DNA of 64,000 nt from Paracoccaceae bacterium. Lineage in GTDB: Bacteria; Pseudomonadota; Alphaproteobacteria; Rhodobacterales; Rhodobacteraceae. The notes beneath the pieces were generated by a model that saw only the letters and a program-made list of their open reading frames with translations, was not told the origin of the DNA and did no database searches. Below, piece by piece: positions 1 to 9,039 of the stretch. Where the stretch lies: NCBI GenBank assembly GCA_958296035.1, contig OY282431.1, forward strand, positions 2,278,037 to 2,342,036. Direction: 5' to 3'. Within the stretch, counting starts at the first letter, position 1, and each line of letters begins with the position of its first letter. A program made the translations under genes and the position numbers.

Positions 1-487
1 GCAGAATGGTTTGCCCTGTCAGCTTGCCCTCGACCCTGATCTTGCCGCGCAAGAGGTAAAAGACTGCGAGCAGGATAGTCACCGCGAATATCAGCCAGCC
101 GCCCCAGGTTCTGAGCGGACCAGCTCGCAGACTGAGCCAAGTCATACCGCCATCCTGAATGAGGAGCGTCGATACAGGCGTATCGGTAGAGGCGATTATG
201 TTTGATTTGGAAAATCGGATACTGCGCCAGACATCTGCATCCGATACACCACCCAAAGGACCCAGCTTTTCATTCTCGGCCGCGGCACCCGATGGGTCCC
301 CGGTGTTGGACCGGCGAAATTCGTAGTCAACGCTTTCGCCCCGCTGACGGGCCATGATGTCTTCAAGAGTCTGGGCCCCACCGGTGGGTTGTCGTACATC
401 GGCTTCCGAGTCCTGGGCCCCGGCTTCGGCAACCGTAACCGATACGAGAACTACTGAAAAAAGGAAGGCAAGAATCGATCGCAACAT
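1..487 (-). CDS. fdhC: Formate dehydrogenase gamma subunit (cytochrome b), 5' part
   Basis: This is the N-terminal 161 residues of the membrane cytochrome b subunit of a respiratory formate dehydrogenase; the rest lies left of the window. It starts at an ATG (485-487) with a hydrophobic N-terminal segment of about 20 residues ending in an AEAGAQD-type cleavage region. A long periplasmic stretch follows (contains DVWRSIRFS), then a transmembrane helix near residues 133-150 followed by LLRGKIRVEGKLTG. FdoI-type subunits of alphaproteobacteria have this N-terminal extension before four heme-bearing helices. It is the last gene of the minus-strand fdhX-A-B-C run, 104 bases after the beta subunit. 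The subunit would anchor the enzyme and pass electrons to quinone. The call rests on context plus the partial sequence. Confidence 0.8.
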   Translation of the reverse strand, partial: MLRSILAFLFSVVLVSVTVAEAGAQDSEADVRQPTGGAQTLEDIMARQRGESVDYEFRRSNTGDPSGAAAENEKLGPLGGVSDADVWRSIRFSKSNIIASTDTPVSTLLIQDGGMTWLSLRAGPLRTWGGWLIFAVTILLAVFYLLRGKIRVEGKLTGQTIL

Positions 488-591
488 CTGTTTACTCAAG
501 ACCCATAGCGAAGCCCATAATTCCGGGGTGCGTACGTACGGGTTGAGAGGGCGGCAACCCTGTGCCGCCCCTCGGAATTCATTATATCGGT

Positions 592-1185
592 CTAGCCCGC
601 CTTGGTGCCGTAGGCCGTACCCCAGCCCCAAGCGCCCGAACCGAAGCCGCGCTGCACGACACGCTCCCGATAGATCCCGGAAACGATATCGCTATCACCG
701 GCCAGAAGTGCTTTTGTTGCGCACATTTCTGCACACAAGGGCAGCTTTCCTTCGGCAATTCGGTTGCGCCCGTATTTGGAGAACTCCGCATTCGAATGGT
801 TTTCCTCGGGACCTCCTGCACAGAAGGTGCATTTGTCCATCTTGCCGCGTGAGCCGAATGCCCCGGCTTGCGGGAATTGCGGTGCTCCGAACGGACAGGC
901 GATCAGACAGTAGCCGCAGCCAATGCACAAATCCTTGGAGTGGAGAACGATTCCGTCATCATCCTGGTAGAAACAGTCCACCGGACAGACCGCCATGCAT
1001 GGTGCATCTGAACAATGCATGCAGGCGACCGAAATGGAACGCTCTCCCGGAATGCCGTCACTAATCGTGACAACCCGTCTCCGGTTGATACCCCAAGGTA
1101 CCTCGTTCTCGTTCTTGCAGGCTGTGACGCAGGCGTTGCATTCAATACAGCGTTCCGCGTCGACAAGAAACTTTGCTCTAGCCAT
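592..1185 (-). CDS. fdhB: Formate dehydrogenase beta subunit, four-cluster ferredoxin-like protein
   Basis: This 197-residue electron-transfer subunit carries electrons from the Mo/W catalytic subunit to the cytochrome b subunit. Cysteine sets for four [4Fe-4S] clusters are visible: CIECNACVTAC at residues 13-23, a second set at 55-71 (CMHCSDAPC...C...C), CIGCGYCLIAC at 87-97, and C119, C122, C151, C155. It lacks the C-terminal membrane helix of E. coli FdoH, so it is the shorter type found in many alphaproteobacteria. The ATG at 1185 is preceded by AGGAGA, which overlaps the stop codon of the alpha subunit gene; the two genes are probably translationally coupled. Confidence 0.93.
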   Translation of the reverse strand: MARAKFLVDAERCIECNACVTACKNENEVPWGINRRRVVTISDGIPGERSISVACMHCSDAPCMAVCPVDCFYQDDDGIVLHSKDLCIGCGYCLIACPFGAPQFPQAGAFGSRGKMDKCTFCAGGPEENHSNAEFSKYGRNRIAEGKLPLCAEMCATKALLAGDSDIVSGIYRERVVQRGFGSGAWGWGTAYGTKAG

Positions 1186-1197
1186 GGTTCAATTCTC

Positions 1198-4092
1198 CTA
1201 AGCTGCCCAGATCTTGCACAGGGTCGCCTTTGTCTCCTGCATCTGGGTCACCGAATCATACCCGTAGGTCTGTGCAGTGTTCGAGGATTCACCAAGCACA
1301 TAGGGATCAGCACCCTCTGGATACTTGTGCCGCAGATCGACTCCCTCAAGATGACCACCGAAATGGAATGGCATGAAGGTTACCCCTACTCCGACCCGTT
1401 CGGTCACCAGTGCCATCACCTTGACCTTGGCGCCTTCCGGCCCCTCGACCCAGACTTGGGCACCGTGGCGAACGCCGTTGTCATTGGCATCCCGCGGATT
1501 TATTTCCACGAACATGTCCTGCTGCAATTCAGCAAGCCACGGATTGGAACGACTCTCGTCACCGCCGCCCTCGTACTCGACCAGTCGTCCCGAAGTCAGG
1601 ATGAGCGGATACTCCTTGGAGAAATCCTGCTTCTGAATCGAGGCGTACATGGTTGGAAGCCGATAGAACTTGCGGTCCTCGTAGGTCGGATAATCCGCCA
1701 CCAGATCCCGCCGCGGAGCGTAGAGCGGCTCTCGGTGCAATGGTATTGGATCCGGGAAGTTCCACACCACCGTTCTTGCCTTGGCATTCCCGAACGGTGC
1801 ACAGCCATGCATGATCGCCACCCGCTGGATGCCTCCCGAGAGGTCGGTCTTCCAATTGGTCTTGGGTCCTGCAATGGCATCTATTGTCGCCCTCTCGGCC
1901 TCGGTCAGATCCGAGTCCCATCCAAGATCGATAAGCGACTGCATGGTAAATTCGGGATACCCGTCCTTGATCTCCGAACCGACGCTGTAGACACCCTCGG
2001 CCAAGAGATTCTCGCCGTCTCTTTCAACGCCGAATCGAGCCCTGAAGGTCAGACCGCCCTCAGCAACCGGCTTCGACATGTCGTAGAGATTGGGCGTGCC
2101 GGGATGACCCATTTCAGCGGTACCCCAACTTGGCCAGGGCATACCATAGTAATCACCGTCTGCAGGGCCACCCACGGCCAGCAGCGACGTGCGATCAAAG
2201 GTGTGCTGGTTGGCCATGTGAAGCTTGATCCGCTCCGGTGACTGACCAGTGTAACCGATCGTCCACATGCCGCGGTTGTACTCGCGGGTTATGTCCTCGA
2301 CATTCGGCTGCATTTCGCCGTCCATCGAGATGTTGCGGAACAGGCGATCGTGAAATCCGAACGCATTTGCGAACATGGCAATGATGTCCTGGTCGGGTCG
2401 CGACTCGAACACCGGCTCCACGACCCGGTCACGCCACTGCAGCGAGCGATTGGAAGCCGTAGCCGATCCTCTCGTTTCGAACTGCGTCGATGCCGGAAGC
2501 AGATAAACCCCGTCGGTGCGATCGTGCAGCACGGCCGATACCGTCGGATACGGATCAACGACGACAAGCATGTCGAGTTGCTCCATGGCAACCTTCATCT
2601 CTTTCTGCCGGGTCTGTGAATTGGGAGCATGGCCCCACAAAACCATTGCCCGCACCCGGTCAGGCTGATCCGTATTGTTCGGGTCTTCGAGAACACCGTC
2701 GATCCAGCGTGACACCGGAATGCCGGTCAGATTCATCAGTTTCTTTTCCTTGCCATCTGCACCCGTTGTGGTTGCAAACTGGCCTTTCAACCAATCGAGA
2801 TCCTCTTCCCAGACTCTGGCCCAGTGTGCCCACGCGCCGGCTGACAAGCCGTAATAGCCGGGAAGCGTGTGGCTGAGAACACCGAGATCAGTGGCGCCCT
2901 GCACATTGTCATGGCCGCGAAATATGTTGGTTCCACCACCCGATGTGCCCATGTTGCCGAGAGCAAGCTGCAGAATGCAGTAGGCCCGCGTGTTGTTATT
3001 GCCGTTGGTATGCTGCGTGCCGCCCATGCACCAGATCACCGTGCCCGGACGGTTATTGGCGAGGGTTCTGGTTACCCGGTGCAGTTGCGAGCCGGGGACA
3101 CCTGTCACCCGCTCAACCTCTTCGGGATGCCAGTGGGCGACTTCTTCCCGGATTCTATCCATGCCCCAGACTCTGGTACGGATAAATTCCTTGTCCTCCC
3201 AGCCATTCTCGAAGAGATGCCAGAGGATGCCCCATATCAGCGCAACATCCGATCCGGGCCGCAAGCGCACATATTCGTCGGCATGAGCTGCCGTGCGCGT
3301 AAACCTCGGGTCGCACACGATCAACGGTGCATTGTTGCGCTCCTTGGCACGCAAGACATGCAGCAACGACACCGGGTGAGCTTCAGCCGGATTTCCACCG
3401 ATGAGGAATATCGCCCGCGAGTTGTGAATGTCATTGTAGCTGTTGGTCATGGCACCGTAGCCCCAGGTATTGGCTACTCCGGCCACGGTCGTGGAATGGC
3501 AGATCCGCGCCTGGTGATCAACATTGTTGGATCCCCAGTATCCGGCAAACTTGCGGAACAGATAGGCCTGCTCATTGCTGTGCTTTGCCGAACCCAGCCA
3601 GTACACGCTGTCAGGCCCGCTTTCTTCGCGGATTTTCAGCATGCCTGCGGAAACTTCGTTAATGGCGTCTTCCCAGCTCATGCGAACCCATTCGCCATTT
3701 TCTTTCTTCATGGGATACTTGAGACGGCGCTCTCCATGTGCGTGTTCACGCACGGAGGCACCCTTGGCGCAATGTGCGCCCAGACTGAACGGGCTATCCC
3801 AACCCGGTTCCTGTCCGATCCACACCCCGTTGTCGACCTCGGCAATAACCGAGCAGCCGACGGAGCAATGGGTGCATACCGACTTGACGATTTCGACGGC
3901 ACCCTGACCGCTACCTTGTGCAGCTGCACCGGTGACTGTGCCACCGACCGCACCCAGTGCGCCAAGTCCGCCGATCGTCAAACCGGAGTTTTTCAGGAAT
4001 GCGCGCCTGTCCATCGACGTTTCAGCCGCATGCGACAGAAGCGAACTCCGCCGGGGGCGTCGCGCAACCCCATTGGTTTTCTTCCTAAGCAT
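1198..4092 (-). CDS. fdhA: Formate dehydrogenase alpha (catalytic) subunit, Tat-exported, cysteine type
   Basis: This is the catalytic molybdopterin subunit (964 residues) that oxidises formate to CO2. A twin-arginine motif (DRRAFLKNSG) precedes a hydrophobic stretch, so the folded enzyme should be exported to the periplasm. A [4Fe-4S] motif CTHCSVGC with a fourth Cys about 28 residues on lies near residues 73-108. The metal-binding position reads HQARICHS (Cys about 198), where E. coli FdnG has selenocysteine, so no SECIS element is needed. I place the start at ATG 4092 because a strong GGAGGAAAG precedes it; an upstream TTG at 4125 would add 11 residues but has no such site. The 3' end feeds directly into the beta subunit gene. 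The cysteine variant and the FdnG/FdoG-type subunit set indicate a respiratory enzyme rather than a soluble NAD-linked one. Confidence 0.95.
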   Translation of the reverse strand: MLRKKTNGVARRPRRSSLLSHAAETSMDRRAFLKNSGLTIGGLGALGAVGGTVTGAAAQGSGQGAVEIVKSVCTHCSVGCSVIAEVDNGVWIGQEPGWDSPFSLGAHCAKGASVREHAHGERRLKYPMKKENGEWVRMSWEDAINEVSAGMLKIREESGPDSVYWLGSAKHSNEQAYLFRKFAGYWGSNNVDHQARICHSTTVAGVANTWGYGAMTNSYNDIHNSRAIFLIGGNPAEAHPVSLLHVLRAKERNNAPLIVCDPRFTRTAAHADEYVRLRPGSDVALIWGILWHLFENGWEDKEFIRTRVWGMDRIREEVAHWHPEEVERVTGVPGSQLHRVTRTLANNRPGTVIWCMGGTQHTNGNNNTRAYCILQLALGNMGTSGGGTNIFRGHDNVQGATDLGVLSHTLPGYYGLSAGAWAHWARVWEEDLDWLKGQFATTTGADGKEKKLMNLTGIPVSRWIDGVLEDPNNTDQPDRVRAMVLWGHAPNSQTRQKEMKVAMEQLDMLVVVDPYPTVSAVLHDRTDGVYLLPASTQFETRGSATASNRSLQWRDRVVEPVFESRPDQDIIAMFANAFGFHDRLFRNISMDGEMQPNVEDITREYNRGMWTIGYTGQSPERIKLHMANQHTFDRTSLLAVGGPADGDYYGMPWPSWGTAEMGHPGTPNLYDMSKPVAEGGLTFRARFGVERDGENLLAEGVYSVGSEIKDGYPEFTMQSLIDLGWDSDLTEAERATIDAIAGPKTNWKTDLSGGIQRVAIMHGCAPFGNAKARTVVWNFPDPIPLHREPLYAPRRDLVADYPTYEDRKFYRLPTMYASIQKQDFSKEYPLILTSGRLVEYEGGGDESRSNPWLAELQQDMFVEINPRDANDNGVRHGAQVWVEGPEGAKVKVMALVTERVGVGVTFMPFHFGGHLEGVDLRHKYPEGADPYVLGESSNTAQTYGYDSVTQMQETKATLCKIWAA

Positions 4093-4199
4093 CGCTTTCC
4101 TCCAATTGACTCGTCGTTGTTTCAACGAATTGTCAGTCCAGTTTCAATCCCGGCCGCTGGGCGTCACGCAACCGTTGGCCAGGCCTCGTGAAAGGTCCG

Positions 4200-4391
4200 T
4201 CAGAAACGGGCGCTTTCGTAGTATGCGCGGGTATGCTCTGTTTCCATCAAGAGCGAACTGCGCTGTTCTGCCTCAGCTGCTCCAGACGGGGTTCCCGCGA
4301 CCGCTGCCGCGGCGGCGGCAGGCCCGGCAACCGCAGCAATCTTGAGAAAATCACGGCGATCCGGCGCCGCGCTGGTTTCTCTTTCGTCCAT
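4200..4391 (-). CDS. Small Tat-signal protein of the formate dehydrogenase region (FdhX-like)
   Basis: A 63-residue protein beginning with a Tat motif (DRRDFLKIAA), followed by an alanine-rich hydrophobic stretch and a short hydrophilic tail ending YYESARF. Tiny Tat-signal proteins of this type sit upstream of formate dehydrogenase alpha genes in many proteobacteria. Their role is not settled; they may be chaperone-like or a small subunit. The ATG at 4391 has AGGAGAAG a few bases upstream. It is the first gene of the operon, 107 bases before the alpha subunit start. Confidence 0.85.
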   Translation of the reverse strand: MDERETSAAPDRRDFLKIAAVAGPAAAAAAVAGTPSGAAEAEQRSSLLMETEHTRAYYESARF

Positions 4392-4442
4392 ATTCTTCTC
4401 CTGACACCGTTCCGGCAGATAGTCTCCGCCATACTAGCTGGA

Positions 4443-4478
4443 ATCTATTATCGGGTACAGGAGATTGTCAAATGTCAA
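4443..4478 (-). promoter_or_regulatory. Possible sigma-70-type promoter of the fdh operon
   Basis: On the minus strand, two overlapping TTGACA-like hexamers (complements of 4466-4471 and 4473-4478) lie upstream of an A/T-rich TAATAGAT element (complement of 4443-4450). Spacing of 15-18 bases is possible depending on the hexamer chosen. It lies about 50-85 bases upstream of the first gene of the formate dehydrogenase operon. Spacing is imperfect, so this is tentative. Confidence 0.3.
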
Positions 4479-4786
4479 CGTCAAAAACGGAACAATTGAA
4501 CGTGCAAGAGCAATTTTCCGTCTCGCAGATGCCAAAAAATGCGATTCTTTGCAGGAACCGGTCCGAAATGGAATTGTTCTTGAATCCCTTGGCGAACGTG
4601 AATCCGAAGAACCATGTGCCCGGATTCTTGCCTCAATGCGCTGCTTTACCAGGCACCAGGGCAATTCAGGCTGCACGCCTGCCTGATTCCTCGCTGTGGT
4701 AACAAATGTCGAAGTGGATTTCACCGACACCCGGGGGCGTCATCCACTCCTCGCTGCCACATGGCTCCTGTCCGGGAATGCCTTGC
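4479..4786. other. Spacer with no supported gene
   Basis: About 300 bases between the fdh promoter region and the end of the BRCT gene. Short open frames occur on both strands, but none has a ribosome site with a recognisable product. I see nothing further. Confidence 0.4.
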
Positions 4787-5407
4787 CTATGCAGACAGAG
4801 CCTTCACCCAGTCATCTTCGTGCACGATCCGGATGCCTGTTTGCCTGTCGTCGCGGTATTTCATGGCCTTCAGGATCTTGTTGCCGAAAGTCTCATGTTT
4901 CCACGCCGGCGTGACATAGGAACCAAGAACCACGAAATTGGTGCGCAGCGTAACGTCACGCTTCACTTCGCCACCCATCTCTTCCGTCGCTTTCTTCATC
5001 TCCCTTCTGGTTCCATAAGCTGCTGTCCCGGTGAACACGAACAATCTACCCCTGCATTTTACAATTCTTGGTTCAGGGTCGAGCGGATAGGATGCAGTCA
5101 AACGTTCCCTGCCGACAGCGAAGCAGCCTCCGGCCCAAGCCATGAGCGCGTCATGCAGCTCATCTCGCTCATACTCGTCAAGTACACCGTCCCGGAGTAT
5201 CTGCTCGACCTGATCCAGAAGCTGGCAAATGTACGGATTGTTCGTATTCCGATTGATTAGAAGCCAGTCCTTGAGCAGCTCTGCTTCGGGTTGACTTACA
5301 ATTCCATCGGCCAGAATGCCCTGTGCCAGTCCGATCAACTGGTCTGTCTGCCTGACAGCCATCGGCCTTGTGTTGGAATGCCTCCACCATGATTTACTTC
5401 GGTTCAT
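4787..5407 (-). CDS. BRCT-domain protein with a helical N-terminal domain
   Basis: About 206 residues. The C-terminal half (about residues 115-206) reads as a BRCT fold: a strand with LFVFTGTAAYGTRREM, then EEMGGEVKRDVTLRTNFVV and a terminal EDDWVKAL, matching BRCT spacing (TG after the first strand, GG, final W). The N-terminal half is helical and resembles a small TerB-like or recruitment domain, but I cannot name it. BRCT domains bind phosphopeptides or DNA ends, so a role in DNA repair or signalling is possible. I choose the ATG at 5407 because AGCAGGGCAG lies just upstream; a longer frame reaches 5461 inside the channel gene. The gene overlaps the channel stop codon by 14 bases, so the two are probably cotranscribed. 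Confidence 0.75.
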   Translation of the reverse strand: MNRSKSWWRHSNTRPMAVRQTDQLIGLAQGILADGIVSQPEAELLKDWLLINRNTNNPYICQLLDQVEQILRDGVLDEYERDELHDALMAWAGGCFAVGRERLTASYPLDPEPRIVKCRGRLFVFTGTAAYGTRREMKKATEEMGGEVKRDVTLRTNFVVLGSYVTPAWKHETFGNKILKAMKYRDDRQTGIRIVHEDDWVKALSA

Positions 5408-6182
5408 CGCTGCCCTGCTTTCTCTTGGCTTCCGGATCAACTTCATTCGGATCGTTTGCAATTCTTGTCAGTGCACTTGCAACCATGCCGGCAGGCACCG
5501 CCACGATGGCTATGCCGACAAGTGCGATGACCGCCGTAAATGCTTTTCCACCAATGGTTACGGGCCAGATTTCGCCATATTCCACATCTAGCAGGAGCCC
5601 GACCGACCACCAAAAGCTTTTTGCAAAGGTTCCGAAGTGTTCGGGTTGTGCACTGGATTCGAACTGATAGATTCCCAATGAGGCGATATAGAGTATCAAT
5701 GCACTTGCAACGAGGAAAATCATGGCCTCGTCGCGACTATCCTTGAGAGCCATCGCAAGCCGAATCCACGCTCGTGAAAATGCCTTATGTTTCCAGAGAA
5801 AAGCCACTCGCAGCAGACGGATTCCGCGCAGCGCGGTCGTATCGGTGCCCAGCATCAGGAAAAAAGGCAGGATTGCCACCAAATCAATCAGCCCATAGAA
5901 GCTGAGTGCATACATCCTCGGCCGATCTGCAATCCAAAGCCGCAACCCATATTCGGCGGTAAATGCAAATAGGATTGCAAGGTCAAGGTATGTGACTGCC
6001 TTCTGCCATCCCGTCACCGCTCCGGTTGTACCTGCAAACGGTGCTGTTATCAGTGCCGCCAGGATCAGGATGGTACTTGTACGTTCCAGTGTTTTCCGTG
6101 CACGCCCCTCGGGGTCCCGAAGACCCTGCCTCAGTCGCTCCATTTTTCTTCTTCTCTTACCGGTCGTACCTTCAGAAAGCAC
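5394..6182 (-). CDS. Voltage-gated ion channel-like protein with abnormal selectivity filter
   Basis: A 262-residue six-helix channel subunit of the Kv/Nav/Cav superfamily. S1-S3 span about residues 36-115. An S4-like helix with positive charges at every third position (RGIRLLRV) lies near 118-130, S5 is around 150-175 and S6 around 215-240 (VALVG..VAVPAGMVASAL). The pore loop reads LLDVEYGEIWP where potassium channels have TTVGYGDxxP. The first filter glycine is Glu, a threonine is Asp and the following Asp is Glu. The protein is therefore a channel by fold, but potassium selectivity is doubtful; a cation or divalent pore is possible. It is followed by an overlapping BRCT gene. I see no regulatory C-terminal domain. 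Confidence 0.85.
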   Translation of the reverse strand: MLSEGTTGKRRRKMERLRQGLRDPEGRARKTLERTSTILILAALITAPFAGTTGAVTGWQKAVTYLDLAILFAFTAEYGLRLWIADRPRMYALSFYGLIDLVAILPFFLMLGTDTTALRGIRLLRVAFLWKHKAFSRAWIRLAMALKDSRDEAMIFLVASALILYIASLGIYQFESSAQPEHFGTFAKSFWWSVGLLLDVEYGEIWPVTIGGKAFTAVIALVGIAIVAVPAGMVASALTRIANDPNEVDPEAKRKQGSDEPK

Positions 6183-6960
6183 TTGGGCCCAGAAAGCCCT
6201 GTATGAACTACATATGCAGAATAGAAGCCCGGAATAACTTGCTCAAGTTCCTCGATTTCCGAGCATATGGCCACAGCCAGTTGCCACGTCCGCACGGGCG
6301 AGAGCACAAATCGTCCTGGAGGCCAGACGGAGACACTCGTAACCCAATGTAACCGGCATCAATGTCCGGTTGCATTGCCGAAGTAGCCAGTTGCCAATCG
6401 TCGGACTCCTCTGCCAGACAGGTCGAGACTCTTTCACAGGTCTACACCCTGGCAACCGCTACCGGAATCCGGCGGTCTTCCCGGCGAGGTTGGCAATCAA
6501 CACATGCTTTGATTGGTCCGGTTCGGCACCTCAGGCCCTCGTGCCGCAATGCCCGGTTCGGGCACAAACAATGGTTGGCCGCAAACTCGTAAACTTGCAA
6601 TTTCCCGGCTTGTCGTTCGCGAACAGGTTATATCTCGAATACCTGAAAACAATATGCACTTATCACGGCCTGATTGTTTCAGCATCCTGCATTTCGGCTG
6701 GACGCAGTTGGAGTCTTCAGGCTTTCTGTTCGCAGAGACTGCGTCCCGCAATCGCCCCGGCCCAACTCGCACACGACCAACAGCAGGGTCAGGCTGCTCA
6801 CCAAATGGGGCCATTCCTGAATCTGCATCGGGGGTCACCGACTTCAGCAGGCTCAACTGCCGGCGCCCCGTCTTCGGAGTAGTTGTTTGGATTGACGCCT
6901 GAACCGGAACATTCGCGTATCCCGACCTGCAAGAAATTGGCCAGCCTTTGCCCGGCCTGC
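6183..6960. other. Long intergenic stretch without a supported gene
   Basis: Some 780 bases between the channel gene and the reductase gene. Open frames of 60-170 codons occur on both strands, but they are mutually overlapping, rich in Arg/Ser/Pro/Cys and show no conserved motif or good ribosome site. It may hold decayed sequence. I recognise nothing. Confidence 0.4.
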
Positions 6961-7683
6961 TCAGCCCATGTACTGACCGCCATTCGCACTCAGCACCGAC
7001 CCGGTTATGAAGTCGGCACCATCCGACACGAGGAATGCAACACAGCGGGCGATCTCCTCGGGCTCACCCAGACGGTTTACCGGTATCTGGCTGATAATGC
7101 GCTGCCTGACTTTTTCCGGAACGGCCATGACCATTTCAGTCGCAATGTAACCGGGACACACCGCATTGACGGTTATGCCCATGCGAGCACCCTCCTGGGC
7201 CAGAGCCCGTGTGAACCCGATATCACCGGCCTTGGATGCCGAATAGTTCACCTGGCCAATCTGCCCCTTCTGCCCGTTGACCGAGGATATGTTGACGATG
7301 CGTCCGTAACTGCGAGACCGCATGCCGTCCCAAACCTGCTTTGTCATGTTGAACATTCCGTTCAGATTGGTGGCGATCACGGCGTTCCACTTATCCAGGG
7401 TCATGCGGTGGAACATTGCATCCCTGGTGATGCCGGCATTGTTGACGAGTATGTCGATCTCCCCCAATGCGCTCACGACACTGGCGACCCCGCTCTCGCA
7501 AGCCCCGTAATCGGCAACCGACCACCTGAACACCGGAATGCCTGTTTCTTCGCTGAAGCGCCTGGCCGCCTCATCGTTTCCTGCATAATTGGCTGCAACG
7601 TTGATTCCCTTGTCAGCAAATGCTCGACTAATGGCCGCGCCTATACCGCGTGTCCCACCCGTAACGATCGCTGTTTTTCCCAT
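6961..7683 (-). CDS. phbB: Acetoacetyl-CoA reductase-like short-chain dehydrogenase
   Basis: A 240-residue SDR that probably reduces acetoacetyl-CoA to (R)-3-hydroxybutyryl-CoA with NADPH, as in polyhydroxybutyrate synthesis. Visible signatures are the cofactor motif TGGTRGIG (8-15), NNAG (81-84), and catalytic Ser133/134, Tyr147 and Lys151 (YSASK). The motif VCPGYIATEMV and the ending SANGGQYMG are typical of PhbB rather than general FabG. The start at 7683 is fixed by GGAG eight bases upstream. It sits downstream of liuC in the leucine-degradation run, so it may channel leucine-derived acetoacetyl units to storage polymer. No phbA or phbC is in the window. Confidence 0.88.
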   Translation of the reverse strand: MGKTAIVTGGTRGIGAAISRAFADKGINVAANYAGNDEAARRFSEETGIPVFRWSVADYGACESGVASVVSALGEIDILVNNAGITRDAMFHRMTLDKWNAVIATNLNGMFNMTKQVWDGMRSRSYGRIVNISSVNGQKGQIGQVNYSASKAGDIGFTRALAQEGARMGITVNAVCPGYIATEMVMAVPEKVRQRIISQIPVNRLGEPEEIARCVAFLVSDGADFITGSVLSANGGQYMG

Positions 7684-7982
7684 TCTCGTGTTCTCCATAA
7701 ACAATTGTAGCGTGAAGTTTCCTGGCCTTCCTGAAAGCCTGCAACATTGCAACTGCCGGCGCGCTGTTGGTTCAGCACCCAATTCCTCAGATGCTGCACA
7801 GCAACAATAGCGCAATATTCAACGATTTGAACCATCAGCGTGCTCAATAGCTTTTCAAACCCCATTCGGATCAGCCGAAAACACTCTTGAGTTGTTCCAG
7901 GGTTGCCAATTCTTCACAGAAAATCTGCGATGTTACCTGCTACCCGTTGATTCCGGCATTGTTGCCGCAAGAGTTCACGGTA

Positions 7983-8765
7983 TCACGATGAATCTGAAGT
8001 CGGCGTACGGCGTTCAAGGAAGGCTTGGACGCCGGCTTGGGCTTCGGAAGATTCCCAGCATTCGGCAAGCTCGTTTGCGGCCAGATTCAGCACCCTTTCA
8101 TCTATTGGATATACCAGCCGTCTATAGAATGCCTTGGCCCTGGCGATGGCTTGCGGCGAACATTTGAGGTATTGCCGAACTGCACGTTCCACCTCATCCC
8201 CAAGCTCTTCCGCTGGCACGACCTGATTGACAAGTCCCAGGTCACGAGCCCTTGCGGCAGAAAAGACCGAAGCGTCGAGCATGACCTCTCGACCTCCGGC
8301 AGAACCAATTCGGGCGACAACAAATGGTGAGATTGTCGCAGGAATGAGTCCTAGCCTGACCTCTGAAAAAGTGAACGATGCCCCGTTTGATGCAATGACC
8401 TTGTCCGCTATGGCAATCAGCCCGAGAGCACCGCCATAACCATTGCCCTGAACCTTGGCGATTACCGGTAACGGCAGTTCATTCCACTTGCTCAGCATAC
8501 GTGCAAGCCCGAGTGCTGCCTGCCTGCGTTGCTCACGCGACGACGCGAATTGCACTTTCATCCAATTCAGATCGGCGCCAGCACAGAAGATTGGACCTCG
8601 AGAAGCAATTACCGCCACTCTTGCTGCACCCGGCACGGCCAGTTTGTCGGCAGCCAGGGAAAGCTCGGCGATCATCTCTGACGACAATGCATGGTGGCGG
8701 TGGGGGCGGTTAAGGAATACGCTGGCAACACGCCTGTCATCAATCTGTAACTCCACCCGCTTCAT
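7983..8765 (-). CDS. liuC: Enoyl-CoA hydratase, probable methylglutaconyl-CoA hydratase
   Basis: A 260-residue crotonase-family protein. The oxyanion-hole motifs are GPIFCAGADLNWM (about 56-68) and GNGYGGALGLIAIAD (about 108-122), and a SFTFSEVRLGLIPATISPFVV segment carries the catalytic Glu region typical of methylglutaconyl-CoA hydratases. It would hydrate 3-methylglutaconyl-CoA to HMG-CoA in leucine degradation. The ATG at 8765 follows GGGAGAGTAGGCA. The neighbours liuD and a BKACE gene upstream support the assignment. General enoyl-CoA hydratase activity cannot be excluded. Confidence 0.87.
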   Translation of the reverse strand: MKRVELQIDDRRVASVFLNRPHRHHALSSEMIAELSLAADKLAVPGAARVAVIASRGPIFCAGADLNWMKVQFASSREQRRQAALGLARMLSKWNELPLPVIAKVQGNGYGGALGLIAIADKVIASNGASFTFSEVRLGLIPATISPFVVARIGSAGGREVMLDASVFSAARARDLGLVNQVVPAEELGDEVERAVRQYLKCSPQAIARAKAFYRRLVYPIDERVLNLAANELAECWESSEAQAGVQAFLERRTPTSDSS

Positions 8766-9039
8766 TGCCTACTCTCCCTCGCGCCGACACCAGAGGACCG
8801 TCGTACTGAACTGCAATTCACCTCATAGCGGTCCATGCAAACGCAGGTGCTTGAAAGCTTCATCCTTTTGAACCGTTCGAACTATCTTGCCAGCGGTCAA
8901 CTTTGGCAGGTATCCGAGCAACCACTGCTGCTTTCCTGGTGCCGGAACTCATCGTCATCTCGCCTAGCCCGGTCATCGGACCCGGAACTTCCACTTCCGT
9001 GGCGGGCACAAGGATGCCACCGCATAATTGACAACACAC
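8766..9039. other. Spacer inside the leucine operon
   Basis: A gap of about 270 bases between the BKACE gene and liuC is unusually long for an operon that is otherwise tight. The minus strand holds a stop-free frame of about 55 codons without a clear start or family match. It could be a residue of a lost gene. Confidence 0.3.

Noticed and set aside
1015-2241. A 408-codon plus-strand open frame
   Set aside because: It is antisense to the formate dehydrogenase subunits, whose motifs are unmistakable; no family features on the plus strand.
2869-4191. A 440-codon plus-strand open frame
   Set aside because: Antisense shadow of the formate dehydrogenase alpha subunit.
6497-6902. Overlapping 119-130-codon frames on both strands
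   Set aside because: No ribosome site, motif or consistent composition; they contradict each other.
8770-9030. A minus-strand frame vaguely like part of an acyl-CoA ligase
   Set aside because: The resemblance is limited to a few residues and is too weak to call.
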